From Alphaproteobacteria bacterium (GTDB lineage Bacteria; Pseudomonadota; Alphaproteobacteria; Micavibrionales; Micavibrionaceae), in the NCBI GenBank assembly GCA_029880245.1, contig JAOUOR010000008.1, positions 1-42,670 on the forward strand: a stretch of 42,670 nt of DNA, given 5' to 3'. Both the position numbers and the translations under genes were made by a program. Below, one piece after another: positions 17,603-24,468 of the stretch (position 1 is the first letter of the stretch; each line of letters opens with the position of its first letter). The notes under the pieces were generated by a model. It did not search any database. It had not been told where the DNA came from and worked only from the letters and a program-made list of their open reading frames with translations.

Positions 17603-18283
17603 ATGAAACTTCTGAAAAACTATTCTTTACCGGTTTTAATATTAGGGGGCACACTTTATCTGATTATAATGATGCTGAGCTTACCAAACCCCTCTGTGCA
17701 GCAGGATAATATAGCGCAACCTCAAGAACAAGATGAAATGCAGGCTCCAGAAATTGCTTTTGTCCCCAGTGAAGAAAATGAAGAAACGGACTTAGATTTA
17801 TCTATAGAGACCATCAAAATTCCTCCACCAATTGAGGGAAAAGAGCCCATCGATTACAACCAACCCCAAATCCTTCCAGTTGAGCCCTTAAAAATTATAT
17901 TGGCAGTGGGAAGCGAGGTTAATCTTGAAGTAGAAATAGCCAAAGTACCAAAAGAACATATGACTGGCATGATGTTCAGGAAAGAAGTTCAACAAAACAC
18001 AGGTATGCTTTTTTTGTTTAACGAGGCGGAAGTCAAAAGTTTCTGGATGAAAAACACATTTGTGCCGCTGGATATAATTTTTATTGACCGAAACGGAAAA
18101 ATTTTAAATATTCACTCAAATGCTATTCCCGGTGATTTATCTCCTATAAAATCAAAAGGAGAAGCTCTTGCTGTTCTTGAGATAGGAGGGGGTGAAGCCA
18201 AGAGATTTGGAGTTCAGGAAGGTGATATGCTCAAAAACGCGTCTTTTGAGGAAATTCAAAGGATGATCTTTGAATCAGAATAA
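17603..18283 (+). CDS. DUF192 family exported/membrane-anchored protein
   Basis: This 226-residue protein has an N-terminal hydrophobic segment (residues 8-28) acting as a signal anchor, an acidic proline-rich linker (about 30-90) and a C-terminal DUF192 domain (about 95-215). The domain carries the conserved core: GMMFRKEVQQNTGMLFLF, the WMKNTFVPLDIIFID motif and GEALAVLEIGGGEAKRFGVQEGD. The family is widespread and its function is not settled. The linker is unusually long. It is cotranscribed with the CBS gene by spacing and followed by tRNA-Pro. Confidence 0.8.
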   Translation: MKLLKNYSLPVLILGGTLYLIIMMLSLPNPSVQQDNIAQPQEQDEMQAPEIAFVPSEENEETDLDLSIETIKIPPPIEGKEPIDYNQPQILPVEPLKIILAVGSEVNLEVEIAKVPKEHMTGMMFRKEVQQNTGMLFLFNEAEVKSFWMKNTFVPLDIIFIDRNGKILNIHSNAIPGDLSPIKSKGEALAVLEIGGGEAKRFGVQEGDMLKNASFEEIQRMIFESE

Positions 18284-18352
18284 TTTTAATTATATCTTGC
18301 CGCAGGATATCTCTTCGTGTAAAACACGTCTCAGCCCGTAAAGAGCTATTGT

Positions 18353-18429
18353 CGGAGCGTAGCGCAGCCTGGTAGCGCATCTGTTTTGGGAACAGAGGGT
18401 CGGGGGTTCGAATCCCTCCGCTCCGACCA
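18353..18429 (+). tRNA. tRNA-Pro (anticodon UGG)
   Basis: The cloverleaf is complete: acceptor stem CGGAGCG/CGCTCCG, a D-arm with GCCTGGTAGCGC, an anticodon stem TCTGT/ACAGA around loop TTTGGGA giving anticodon TGG, the TpsiC arm GGGTTCGAATCCC, discriminator A and an encoded CCA. It borders the accessory gene block on its right and is a candidate integration site, although no duplicated tRNA 3' end was seen. Confidence 0.97.
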
Positions 18430-18466
18430 CTAAAATCAATGGGTTAGTGGGAATAGTAATCATGTC

Positions 18467-19918
18467 TTACATAGCCAGACGATTTTGTGCAGGCCCTGAC
18501 TGCGAACCAACCAGTTCCGGATTAGTGCGGAATCCTTGAGCCTGTACCGCAAGAGCATTCTCGGCGGCAACCCCTTGTCTGTATTGATTATACGTTGCCA
18601 GATAATCTTTAACATCATTGAGCTGACCTTCATCCATCGCCATAGCGGATGTATTAAAATCATCTCTGGCATCTTGCAGGCGCTCGCCATAATAAGCCTG
18701 ACGGTCAGGATCTTCTGTGATACTCATGTGATCTTCAAAATACTCGGCTCTTGCCTTCGCCTCCAGAAGAGGAAGAATATCCTCCCGTTCATTTAACGGA
18801 GCATGATCGCCTGTTAAATTACGCGCGGTGACTTCCTGTAAATCGACAGAGGGCAGAGCATCATATAACTCTTGTATCTGATCTGTCTTACCGTTCATAT
18901 AATCATAGGCTTTATTGATTGTATTCAGGCTAAGCTCTCCGGCTTCCATAACTGTTTGACCTGCGTAACGACCGACATCAACCGTAGCAGACGGCAGACG
19001 CTCTATGTTCTCTGCAATGTATATTCCGCCATCTTTCAGCATCAACGCCAGAGAAGTGGGCTGTAAGGACTCACGCAGCTCACCTTGCACATCATAACGA
19101 TCGGCCCAGTCATTAAAGGATTGCTGAATACCGGCCTCGCCAAGAATAACCGTAGGGTCAAGGCCCTGAGCGATATGCCCCGCCATAATGATATTATATT
19201 CCGCAACAGCTTGCGGCGAAATCTGACCATTATCTATCGCCGTAGCAAGCTTGTCCTTTAGTTCCGCGGCTTCCGCAGTATTCGGCAACATTCCAATAAT
19301 CGGGACTGCTCCGACAACCGCATAGCCAAATGTTTTTAACCCTGGCTTTATAGGGTCTATAAATTCGGAAGCAACATTAAACCCTCTTTGCAGCATGCTT
19401 GTTTTTGGCGGCGCAGCGCTATCCAGCACAGGCTTAAGGTTTTCATGTGCCCGCAGAAAGTCTCGCGGCATATCTTTGCCACCCATATCACGCGAGAATT
19501 CAAGTGCTGAAAATTTACGCATATAGGATTCAGATGTATGCTGCACAAAATTTTTATTCAACCGCTCGTAAGCATCGCCCATAGGCGCGCCATCCGGTAA
19601 TGCCTTTACAATTTCATCCAATTTATCAACATAGATTTGACGCGGTAACCCGTTAATTGTGTTCACATTGGGATTATTTAAAAGAGCAGGCAATTCTGTT
19701 TGAACAAAGATACGATCAGATCTGGCATACGGCGTAACGGTGACAACATCACCACGGGCATTTTCTGCAAAACCACGGGATATATCATCCCATAATCCGG
19801 GTACACGTTGTCCGTTTTGATCTGGGTAACCTTGGAGAGCCTGATTCAGCTTTAATGGTATAGCTTCTGCATTTAAAGATTTTTCAAGTAACTCTGCAAA
19901 ATTTGTACGCTCAATCAA
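18467..19918 (-). CDS. hypothetical protein, last gene of accessory operon
   Basis: This 483-residue protein was not recognised. One moderately hydrophobic stretch (about residues 185-210, GYAVVGAVPIIGMLPNTAEAA) could be a membrane-interacting helix. The rest is helical and polar, with an acidic C-terminal third. A GHIAQGLDPTVILGEAGIQQSFNDWADRYD segment looks like a conserved core. The start is TTG at 19918 with GAGGG just upstream. The same frame is open upstream across 18 sense codons to a TAA that ends the 82-aa gene, so the two may be halves of one interrupted gene. It could be a secreted effector or an adapter. Confidence 0.6.
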   Translation of the reverse strand: MIERTNFAELLEKSLNAEAIPLKLNQALQGYPDQNGQRVPGLWDDISRGFAENARGDVVTVTPYARSDRIFVQTELPALLNNPNVNTINGLPRQIYVDKLDEIVKALPDGAPMGDAYERLNKNFVQHTSESYMRKFSALEFSRDMGGKDMPRDFLRAHENLKPVLDSAAPPKTSMLQRGFNVASEFIDPIKPGLKTFGYAVVGAVPIIGMLPNTAEAAELKDKLATAIDNGQISPQAVAEYNIIMAGHIAQGLDPTVILGEAGIQQSFNDWADRYDVQGELRESLQPTSLALMLKDGGIYIAENIERLPSATVDVGRYAGQTVMEAGELSLNTINKAYDYMNGKTDQIQELYDALPSVDLQEVTARNLTGDHAPLNEREDILPLLEAKARAEYFEDHMSITEDPDRQAYYGERLQDARDDFNTSAMAMDEGQLNDVKDYLATYNQYRQGVAAENALAVQAQGFRTNPELVGSQSGPAQNRLAM

Positions 19919-19972
19919 CTGTGACCCTCTTGTATCCCCAATTGTTACGAACCTGTCTTGGGTTTCAACGAG

Positions 19973-20221
19973 TTACTGCGTATATTTTTGATAGGGAATA
20001 TTTTCTTCTGCATTAATTTTTGCACTGCCAAAAATATAACCATTAGGCATTGATCCATCAGGATACGAGATATCAGTTGGCAAAGAGCGCACCGCATCCA
20101 ATAAATCCTGAGATGGAATATATTGTCCCTGCGGGACAGCTTGCAGCGCTTGAACAATACCAAGCATATTGCCATGAGACTGACGGAGAACATCAAGATG
20201 TTGTTGGGAAACCTGTTTCAT
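19973..20221 (-). CDS. small hypothetical protein, possible N-terminal part of the 483-aa gene
   Basis: This 82-residue protein starts MKQVSQQHLDVLRQSHGN and ends at TAA 19975-19973. AAGGGG lies a few bases before the ATG, and only 1 bp separates it from the preceding stop, so translation is coupled. It is in the same frame as the 483-residue ORF, with no other stop between them. The GQYIPSQDLLDAVRSLP stretch loosely resembles RQIYVDKLDEIVKALPDG in the larger protein. It may be either a real short gene or the amino-terminal part of a gene broken by one stop codon. Confidence 0.45.
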   Translation of the reverse strand: MKQVSQQHLDVLRQSHGNMLGIVQALQAVPQGQYIPSQDLLDAVRSLPTDISYPDGSMPNGYIFGSAKINAEENIPYQKYTQ

Positions 20222-20222
20222 T

Positions 20223-20597
20223 TTATATCCCCTTCAAAGTTGCAGGGGAAAATTCAACCGCAACATGCCCTGTCCGCTCTTCACTACGATCAACCCCATA
20301 TGCGATTAGCGCATCTTCTATGACATCTAAGATTGCACGTTTTGACTCTGGAAAATCTTCAGGAATTTCTAGCATTGATACTCTTTTTATTACGTCAAAT
20401 TTCCAATTCGTTTCAGTTCGATATTTTTTAAGATCTTCTTCTTCACATCTGAATTTAATAATCCGGCCATGCCACTCCAAACTATATGGCTCATCAGCAT
20501 CAGGATAGCCATGGGGGATTTTACGCAATATAATATTGCGCTCATGATCTATTGTCTTGAAATCACCATAATTGATTGTATCATTTACAAACGCCAT
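20223..20597 (-). CDS. hypothetical protein, candidate immunity-type protein
   Basis: This 124-residue soluble, acidic protein has no signal peptide or membrane segment and was not recognised. Its small size, its place directly after the 170-aa gene (13-bp gap) and its coupling to the next gene (1-bp gap) fit an accessory operon. By position it could be the immunity partner of the 170-aa protein, which is inference only. Confidence 0.5.
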   Translation of the reverse strand: MAFVNDTINYGDFKTIDHERNIILRKIPHGYPDADEPYSLEWHGRIIKFRCEEEDLKKYRTETNWKFDVIKRVSMLEIPEDFPESKRAILDVIEDALIAYGVDRSEERTGHVAVEFSPATLKGI

Positions 20598-20610
20598 ATC
20601 TCTGCTCCAT

Positions 20611-21123
20611 TCACACGAATTTCTGCATCCTAGCAGGATTAATCACAAGGTGCAAAAATTTCGCCGCCTTGTATTTTTCCAGATGCTCAATCCAGCCGCC
20701 ATCGGATACGGAACGGATTTCGGGGGCGTACCCCATGTTTTCAGTGGCTACTTCTATTGCCTCAGCAAATTTTTCTGCCCCTTTTTTAACGGGATCACGC
20801 ATTATTGTTCCTGCATGACCATCACCATGAGATAATTGTGCGGGATTAAAAACTATACGACTTCTATTTGCTTCGGTTTCATTAAAAAAAGTAATCCGGC
20901 CATTCGACTCATCAATAAAGTATTGTGTTTGCGGATCGTTTAATGTCTCTCGTAAGTGAGTACGAAAGTCCTCTTTATCAAATGCCGATAAAGGTTCACC
21001 TTTTGCTCTTGAGGGGCTTAGTTGATTACCACGCGAATCTTCATTACGTAAGTCCTGCATATGTTTAGGCGCAGCATGTTCCGTAATACTGTCGACAAAT
21101 TGTTCTAACAAATCGGCATTCAT
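20611..21123 (-). CDS. hypothetical protein whose C-terminal tail is encoded by a 54-bp repeat
   Basis: This 170-residue soluble protein was not recognised. It has a charged N-terminal half (SPSRAKGEPLSAFDKEDFRTHLRETL), a glycine/histidine turn (QLSHGDGHAGTIMRD) and a helical C-terminus with KYKAAKFLHLVINPARM followed by QKFV and the stop. The tail codons are part of a perfect 54-bp repeat (20625-20678) found again at 21553-21606. Its ATG overlaps the stop of the 122-aa gene by 4 bp (ATGA). Candidate toxin or effector, by arrangement only. Confidence 0.55.
   Translation of the reverse strand: MNADLLEQFVDSITEHAAPKHMQDLRNEDSRGNQLSPSRAKGEPLSAFDKEDFRTHLRETLNDPQTQYFIDESNGRITFFNETEANRSRIVFNPAQLSHGDGHAGTIMRDPVKKGAEKFAEAIEVATENMGYAPEIRSVSDGGWIEHLEKYKAAKFLHLVINPARMQKFV
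20625..20678. repeat. 54-bp perfect direct repeat, copy 1
   Basis: The stretch is identical at all 54 positions to 21553-21606, 928 bp away in the same orientation; flanking bases differ. On the minus strand it encodes KYKAAKFLHLVINPARM in the frame of the 170-aa gene. Confidence 0.95.
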
Positions 21124-21488
21124 ATTCGTCCCCCATATTTTTTACCGCTTCCCAAATTATCAAAAATTATTTTGAATAAGTTATACGAAATATCTTCCCA
21201 ATGTTCTTTTTCCTCAATAAGTGGTGCCCCAACCAAATGATCTACTTCAGAAAATACACGCTTTAAAAGCTTTATCTTTTTTTCAGTAAAATAATTGGGC
21301 TTCCCGATATCGAAATTCTCAAGCAGGCCTATAACTTCGTTTACCTGATCAAGTGTAAAGTTCCGAATAGAAAACTCTAATTCATCATAATGATCGCGCA
21401 AATATTCGACGACTTGTATTAGAATATCCCGCTCATATTCCGATAACTCTAACTTACGGTCACCATTTTCTAATGTTTCTATTTTCAT
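21120..21488 (-). CDS. hypothetical protein, first gene of accessory operon
   Basis: This 122-residue acidic, mostly helical protein (IQVVEYLRDHYDELEF, VNEVIGLLENFDIG, KKIKLLKRVFSEVDHLVG) has no signal peptide and no family I recognise. It overlaps the next gene by 4 bp. It lies 53 bp downstream of a gene remnant that ends in the same tail as the 170-aa protein, as the 124-aa gene lies just after the intact 170-aa gene. That supports a repeated cassette of tail-bearing protein plus small partner. Confidence 0.5.
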   Translation of the reverse strand: MKIETLENGDRKLELSEYERDILIQVVEYLRDHYDELEFSIRNFTLDQVNEVIGLLENFDIGKPNYFTEKKIKLLKRVFSEVDHLVGAPLIEEKEHWEDISYNLFKIIFDNLGSGKKYGGRI

Positions 21489-21541
21489 GGCTTTATCATA
21501 CCATTTTTAATTCGATTTTGTTCAATATTGCTTAAATATCA

Positions 21542-21649
21542 TCAGTATTGTCGCATCCTAGCAGGATTAATCACAAGGTGCAAAAATTTCGCCGCCTTGT
21601 ATTTTTTTAGCCGGAACGCCTTTAATGCGCTATTTATCAGTCCTACCCA
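21542..21649 (-). pseudogene. 3' remnant of a paralogue of the 170-aa gene
   Basis: On the minus strand a frame with no start codon reads WVGLINSALKAFRLK, then KYKAAKFLHLVINPARM, then RQY and TGA at 21544-21542. The middle part is encoded by the second copy of the 54-bp repeat in the same frame as in the 170-aa gene, and both end within five codons after it. This is best explained as the leftover 3' end of a duplicated gene. Confidence 0.5.
21553..21606. repeat. 54-bp perfect direct repeat, copy 2
   Basis: Identical to 20625-20678. It lies between the accessory operon and prfA and carries the remnant tail-coding frame on the minus strand. Confidence 0.95.
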
Positions 21650-21739
21650 TTATTTACTTTTATCCGCGGTCAACTTGGCGTATGTACTTGGCCTTAGGAT
21701 ATGTTTAAATAAAGAATTAAACAAAGAGCTGTTAGAATT

Positions 21740-22804
21740 ATGTCCATGCATGAAAAGCTTTCAACGATTAAAAAGCGCCACGAAGAATTAGCCGCGCTTA
21801 TGTCTGCTGGAAATTTGAGTGGAGATGAGTTTACAAAGCTATCTGTGGAATATGCCGATCTTAGTCCTGTGGTGGAAGCTATTGATGAGCTTGGAGTGGC
21901 CATGAAGGAAAAAGAGGATTTGCAGGAGCTTCTTTCCGATCCTGAAATGAAAGATATGGCAAAAGACGATTTATTGGCGCTTGATAAGCGTATCCCCGAA
22001 CTTGAGCAAAAAATAAAATTGGCTCTTATTCCCAAAGATGAAGCTGATTCCAAAAATGTTATTCTTGAAATTCGGGCAGGAACTGGCGGCGATGAGGCCG
22101 CACTTTTCGCAAGTGATCTTTTCGTCATGTATAAAGGCTACGCGGCCAAGATGGGGTGGCGGGTCGAAGTTCTCGAAGCACGGGAAAATGATATTGGTGG
22201 TTATAAAGAAATCGTCGCACAAGTCACAGGGAATAATGTGTTTGAAAAATTAAAATTTGAATCCGGTGTCCATCGCGTACAGCGTGTCCCCAAAACAGAG
22301 ACGCAGGGGCGCGTGCATACTTCGGCGGCAACTGTTGCAGTTTTACCGGAGGCACAGGAAGTTGACGTTAAAATCAACACGGAAGACTTGCGGATCGATA
22401 CGTATCGATCTCAAGGTGCAGGCGGCCAGCACGTTAATACAACCGATAGTGCCGTGCGCATTACACATATTCCAAGCGGCGTGGTGGTTGAAATGCAGGA
22501 AGAGCGCTCGCAACACAAAAATAGAGATAAGGCAATGAAAGTTCTAAGAACTCGTCTTTATGATCTGCAACGTCAACAACTGGCGGATGAGCGTGCTAAA
22601 GATCGAAAATCTCAGGTCGGGTCCGGAGATCGCTCCGAACGAATCCGCACCTATAATTATCCGCAAGGACGTTTGACAGATCATCGTATCAATTTGACAC
22701 TTTATAAATTGGAAGATGTCGTAAGTGGCGAATGTCTCGATGAGGTTATTGATTCTTTGATTGCCGAGGATCAAGCGTCTTCACTGGCATCTCTGGAGAA
22801 TTAA
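21740..22804 (+). CDS. prfA: peptide chain release factor 1
   Basis: RF1 terminates translation at UAA and UAG. The 354-residue protein has a helical N-terminal domain, the RF1-type codon-recognition region [20 protein letters not shown] (PKT in place of E. coli PAT), and the GGQ catalytic motif at residues 228-230 in [18 protein letters not shown]. The tail [29 protein letters not shown] is RF1 type. prmC, the methylase of its GGQ glutamine, starts immediately downstream, the usual operon. Confidence 0.96.
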   Translation: MSMHEKLSTIKKRHEELAALMSAGNLSGDEFTKLSVEYADLSPVVEAIDELGVAMKEKEDLQELLSDPEMKDMAKDDLLALDKRIPELEQKIKLALIPKDEADSKNVILEIRAGTGGDEAALFASDLFVMYKGYAAKMGWRVEVLEARENDIGGYKEIVAQVTGNNVFEKLKFESGVHRVQRVPKTETQGRVHTSAATVAVLPEAQEVDVKINTEDLRIDTYRSQGAGGQHVNTTDSAVRITHIPSGVVVEMQEERSQHKNRDKAMKVLRTRLYDLQRQQLADERAKDRKSQVGSGDRSERIRTYNYPQGRLTDHRINLTLYKLEDVVSGECLDEVIDSLIAEDQASSLASLEN

Positions 22805-22805
22805 G

Positions 22806-23663
22806 GTGCTGCCTAACCGGTTAAAGGCATTGTATGATGCCCTGTCAAAAAAGCTGGAAATTGTCAGTACAGAAGTAGCCCGGCAAGAATCCCGAATTAT
22901 CCTTGTGCAAAGAACAGGCTTCGATTGGGCGGATATTATTGCTCATCCTGATCGGGAGATTGATAAAGACACGCTTGATCTTATTCAAAAGGATTTACAG
23001 GAGCGCCTTCACGGTAAACCTGTTTCCAGAATTTACGGCATAAGGTCATTCTGGGGCTTGGATTTTGAGGTAACACGGGACACTCTTGACCCCAGAGCAG
23101 ATACAGAAACTATAATTGAACGCGCATTGGAGCTTTATAAAGATAATCCACCCGAGACAATCCTGGATATGGGGTCAGGAACGGGGTGTATTCTGATTGC
23201 TTTATTAAAAGAGTTTCCTCATGCCAGAGGTGTCGCGCTAGATATATCTCCTGCAGCTTTGGCCATAGCCAGAAAAAATGCAATTTCACATGGTCTTGAA
23301 GACAGAATCGAATTTATCGAAGGGGGATGGAAGACGAATTTTGCTCGAAAATTTGATCTTGTTGTCTCAAATCCTCCTTATATCTCGAATCAAGAGCTAG
23401 AGAATCTTCCTGTTGAGGTGAAGAATCATGACCCGATTCTAGCACTTGAAGGTGGCGAAGACGGATTAGATCCATATAAAGAAATTTTTTCACATCTAAA
23501 AAATATACTTAAACCGGAAAAATTTGGGCTATTTGAGATCGCATTTAACCAGAGTGAGGATGTGATGCGACTCGCGGAATTTTATGGATTTACACAACGA
23601 TGCGTTCACCATGATATCGCAGGCCAGCCGCGGGTTGTGGAAATCTCCTGTGGGGATAAATGA
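22806..23663 (+). CDS. prmC: peptide chain release factor N5-glutamine methyltransferase
   Basis: PrmC methylates the GGQ glutamine of RF1 and RF2 using S-adenosylmethionine. The 285-residue protein has the N-terminal helical domain, the SAM-binding loop DMGSGTGC (residues 121-128) and the catalytic NPPY at 189-192. The start is GTG at 22806, 1 bp after the prfA stop, with GGAG 8 bases upstream. The in-frame ATG at 22761 lies inside prfA and has no such support. Confidence 0.94.
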   Translation: MLPNRLKALYDALSKKLEIVSTEVARQESRIILVQRTGFDWADIIAHPDREIDKDTLDLIQKDLQERLHGKPVSRIYGIRSFWGLDFEVTRDTLDPRADTETIIERALELYKDNPPETILDMGSGTGCILIALLKEFPHARGVALDISPAALAIARKNAISHGLEDRIEFIEGGWKTNFARKFDLVVSNPPYISNQELENLPVEVKNHDPILALEGGEDGLDPYKEIFSHLKNILKPEKFGLFEIAFNQSEDVMRLAEFYGFTQRCVHHDIAGQPRVVEISCGDK

Positions 23664-23786
23664 TTTTTTTTTTATCTTACGGGTTGCGCCTGAAAGGGTG
23701 TTGCAAGTACCTTAAGATCATTCGGAGAGATTAGCGGATTTATAGAGGATTTAGCCGGATTACCTGAATATAGATATATAATTTAA

Positions 23787-23818
23787 CTGTGCATAACACT
23801 TTGCGCAGAGTGGTTTTT
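23787..23818 (+). terminator. possible weak terminator downstream of prmC
   Basis: CTGTGCA (23787-23793) pairs with TGCGCAG (23802-23808, one G-U) around an 8-nt loop, followed by AGTGG and a run of T. The T run does not directly abut the stem, so this is only a candidate. The remaining prmC to DUF4167 intergenic region shows nothing else I can name. Confidence 0.3.
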
Positions 23819-23887
23819 TGTACCTAAATTTTATATATTGAATCAGGTATTTGTATAACTTTTTTAATACTGGTGAAGTTTGGAAAC

Positions 23888-24328
23888 ATGAGACACGGAA
23901 CATCAAATAGAAGACAAAGAAGCCGGAACAGCAATAGTGGCAACGGAGGTCGTCGTAGTAACCAGCAACGTACGCAGGTTTACGACAGTAATGGTCCGGA
24001 TGTCCGTATTCGTGGTACAGCGCATCAGGTTGCCGAAAAGTATTTATCTTTGGCAAAAGACTGCATTTCTGCCGGAGACAGTATTCTGGCTGAAAGCTAC
24101 TATCAGCATGCCGAGCATTATATTCGCATTATCAATGAGGCAAATGGAACGTTTGATCTTGAAAAAGTAACAGGCAGAATAACCGGTGAGACGATTGGAA
24201 ATGCCAACAAAGCTAGGGCAGATGATGAAAATAAAGAAATCCCTGTAAAGGAAGATCTCAGTTTGCCTGCCAGTATTCTCGGTGACAGTGTTACGGTGGA
24301 CACACAAGAAATGGAAACAGCTGAATAG
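23888..24328 (+). CDS. DUF4167 domain protein
   Basis: This 146-residue protein has a low-complexity N-terminus rich in Arg, Asn, Ser and Gly (about residues 1-35). The DUF4167 core follows: VYDSNGPDVRIRGTAHQVAEKYLSLAKDCISAGDSILAESYYQHAEHYIRII (about 36-88), with an acidic tail after it. The family is a conserved alphaproteobacterial marker, often beside prmC as here, and looks nucleic-acid binding, but its role is not settled. The frame extends to a GTG at 23873. The ATG at 23888 gives the usual family start MRHGTSNRRQ. Confidence 0.88.
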   Translation: MRHGTSNRRQRSRNSNSGNGGRRSNQQRTQVYDSNGPDVRIRGTAHQVAEKYLSLAKDCISAGDSILAESYYQHAEHYIRIINEANGTFDLEKVTGRITGETIGNANKARADDENKEIPVKEDLSLPASILGDSVTVDTQEMETAE

Positions 24329-24358
24329 TGGCTATCCTATGGATACTGTTTCTAAAGG

Positions 24359-24386
24359 AAGCGTTCTTGTAAGAAGAGCGCTTTTT
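24359..24386 (+). terminator. Rho-independent terminator after DUF4167 gene
   Basis: AAGCGTTCTT (24359-24368) pairs with AAGAGCGCTT (24374-24383, one G-U) around a 5-nt loop and is followed directly by T residues. It separates the prfA-prmC-DUF4167 region from clpB. Confidence 0.8.
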
Positions 24387-24468
24387 TGATTTATATCATT
24401 TTAATTCAGCGCTATGTCGTGCTAAATAATCAAATAATAATCCTCCTAAAAGTATCAAGGGTCACGTT

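Noticed and set aside
18316-18328. CGTGT/ACACG hairpin before tRNA-Pro as a terminator
   Set aside because: Short stem, 3-base loop and no following T run.
19945-20196. Out-of-frame minus-strand ORF over the 82-aa gene
   Set aside because: It is cysteine- and leucine-rich with no ribosome binding site. The overlapping 82-aa frame is coupled to its upstream gene and better supported.
20572-20835. Plus-strand ORF at 20572-20835 sharing a peptide with another at 21528-21791
   Set aside because: The shared peptide is only the reverse reading of the 54-bp repeat. The minus-strand frame ends consistently in both copies and is coding.
18353-21739. tRNA-bounded integrative element with attL and attR
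   Set aside because: There is no integrase, and no duplicate of the tRNA-Pro 3' end was found on the far side, so only a tRNA-adjacent accessory block is claimed.
22761-22805. ATG start for prmC inside prfA
   Set aside because: GTG at 22806 has GGAG at the right distance, and the PrmC N-terminus aligns with it.
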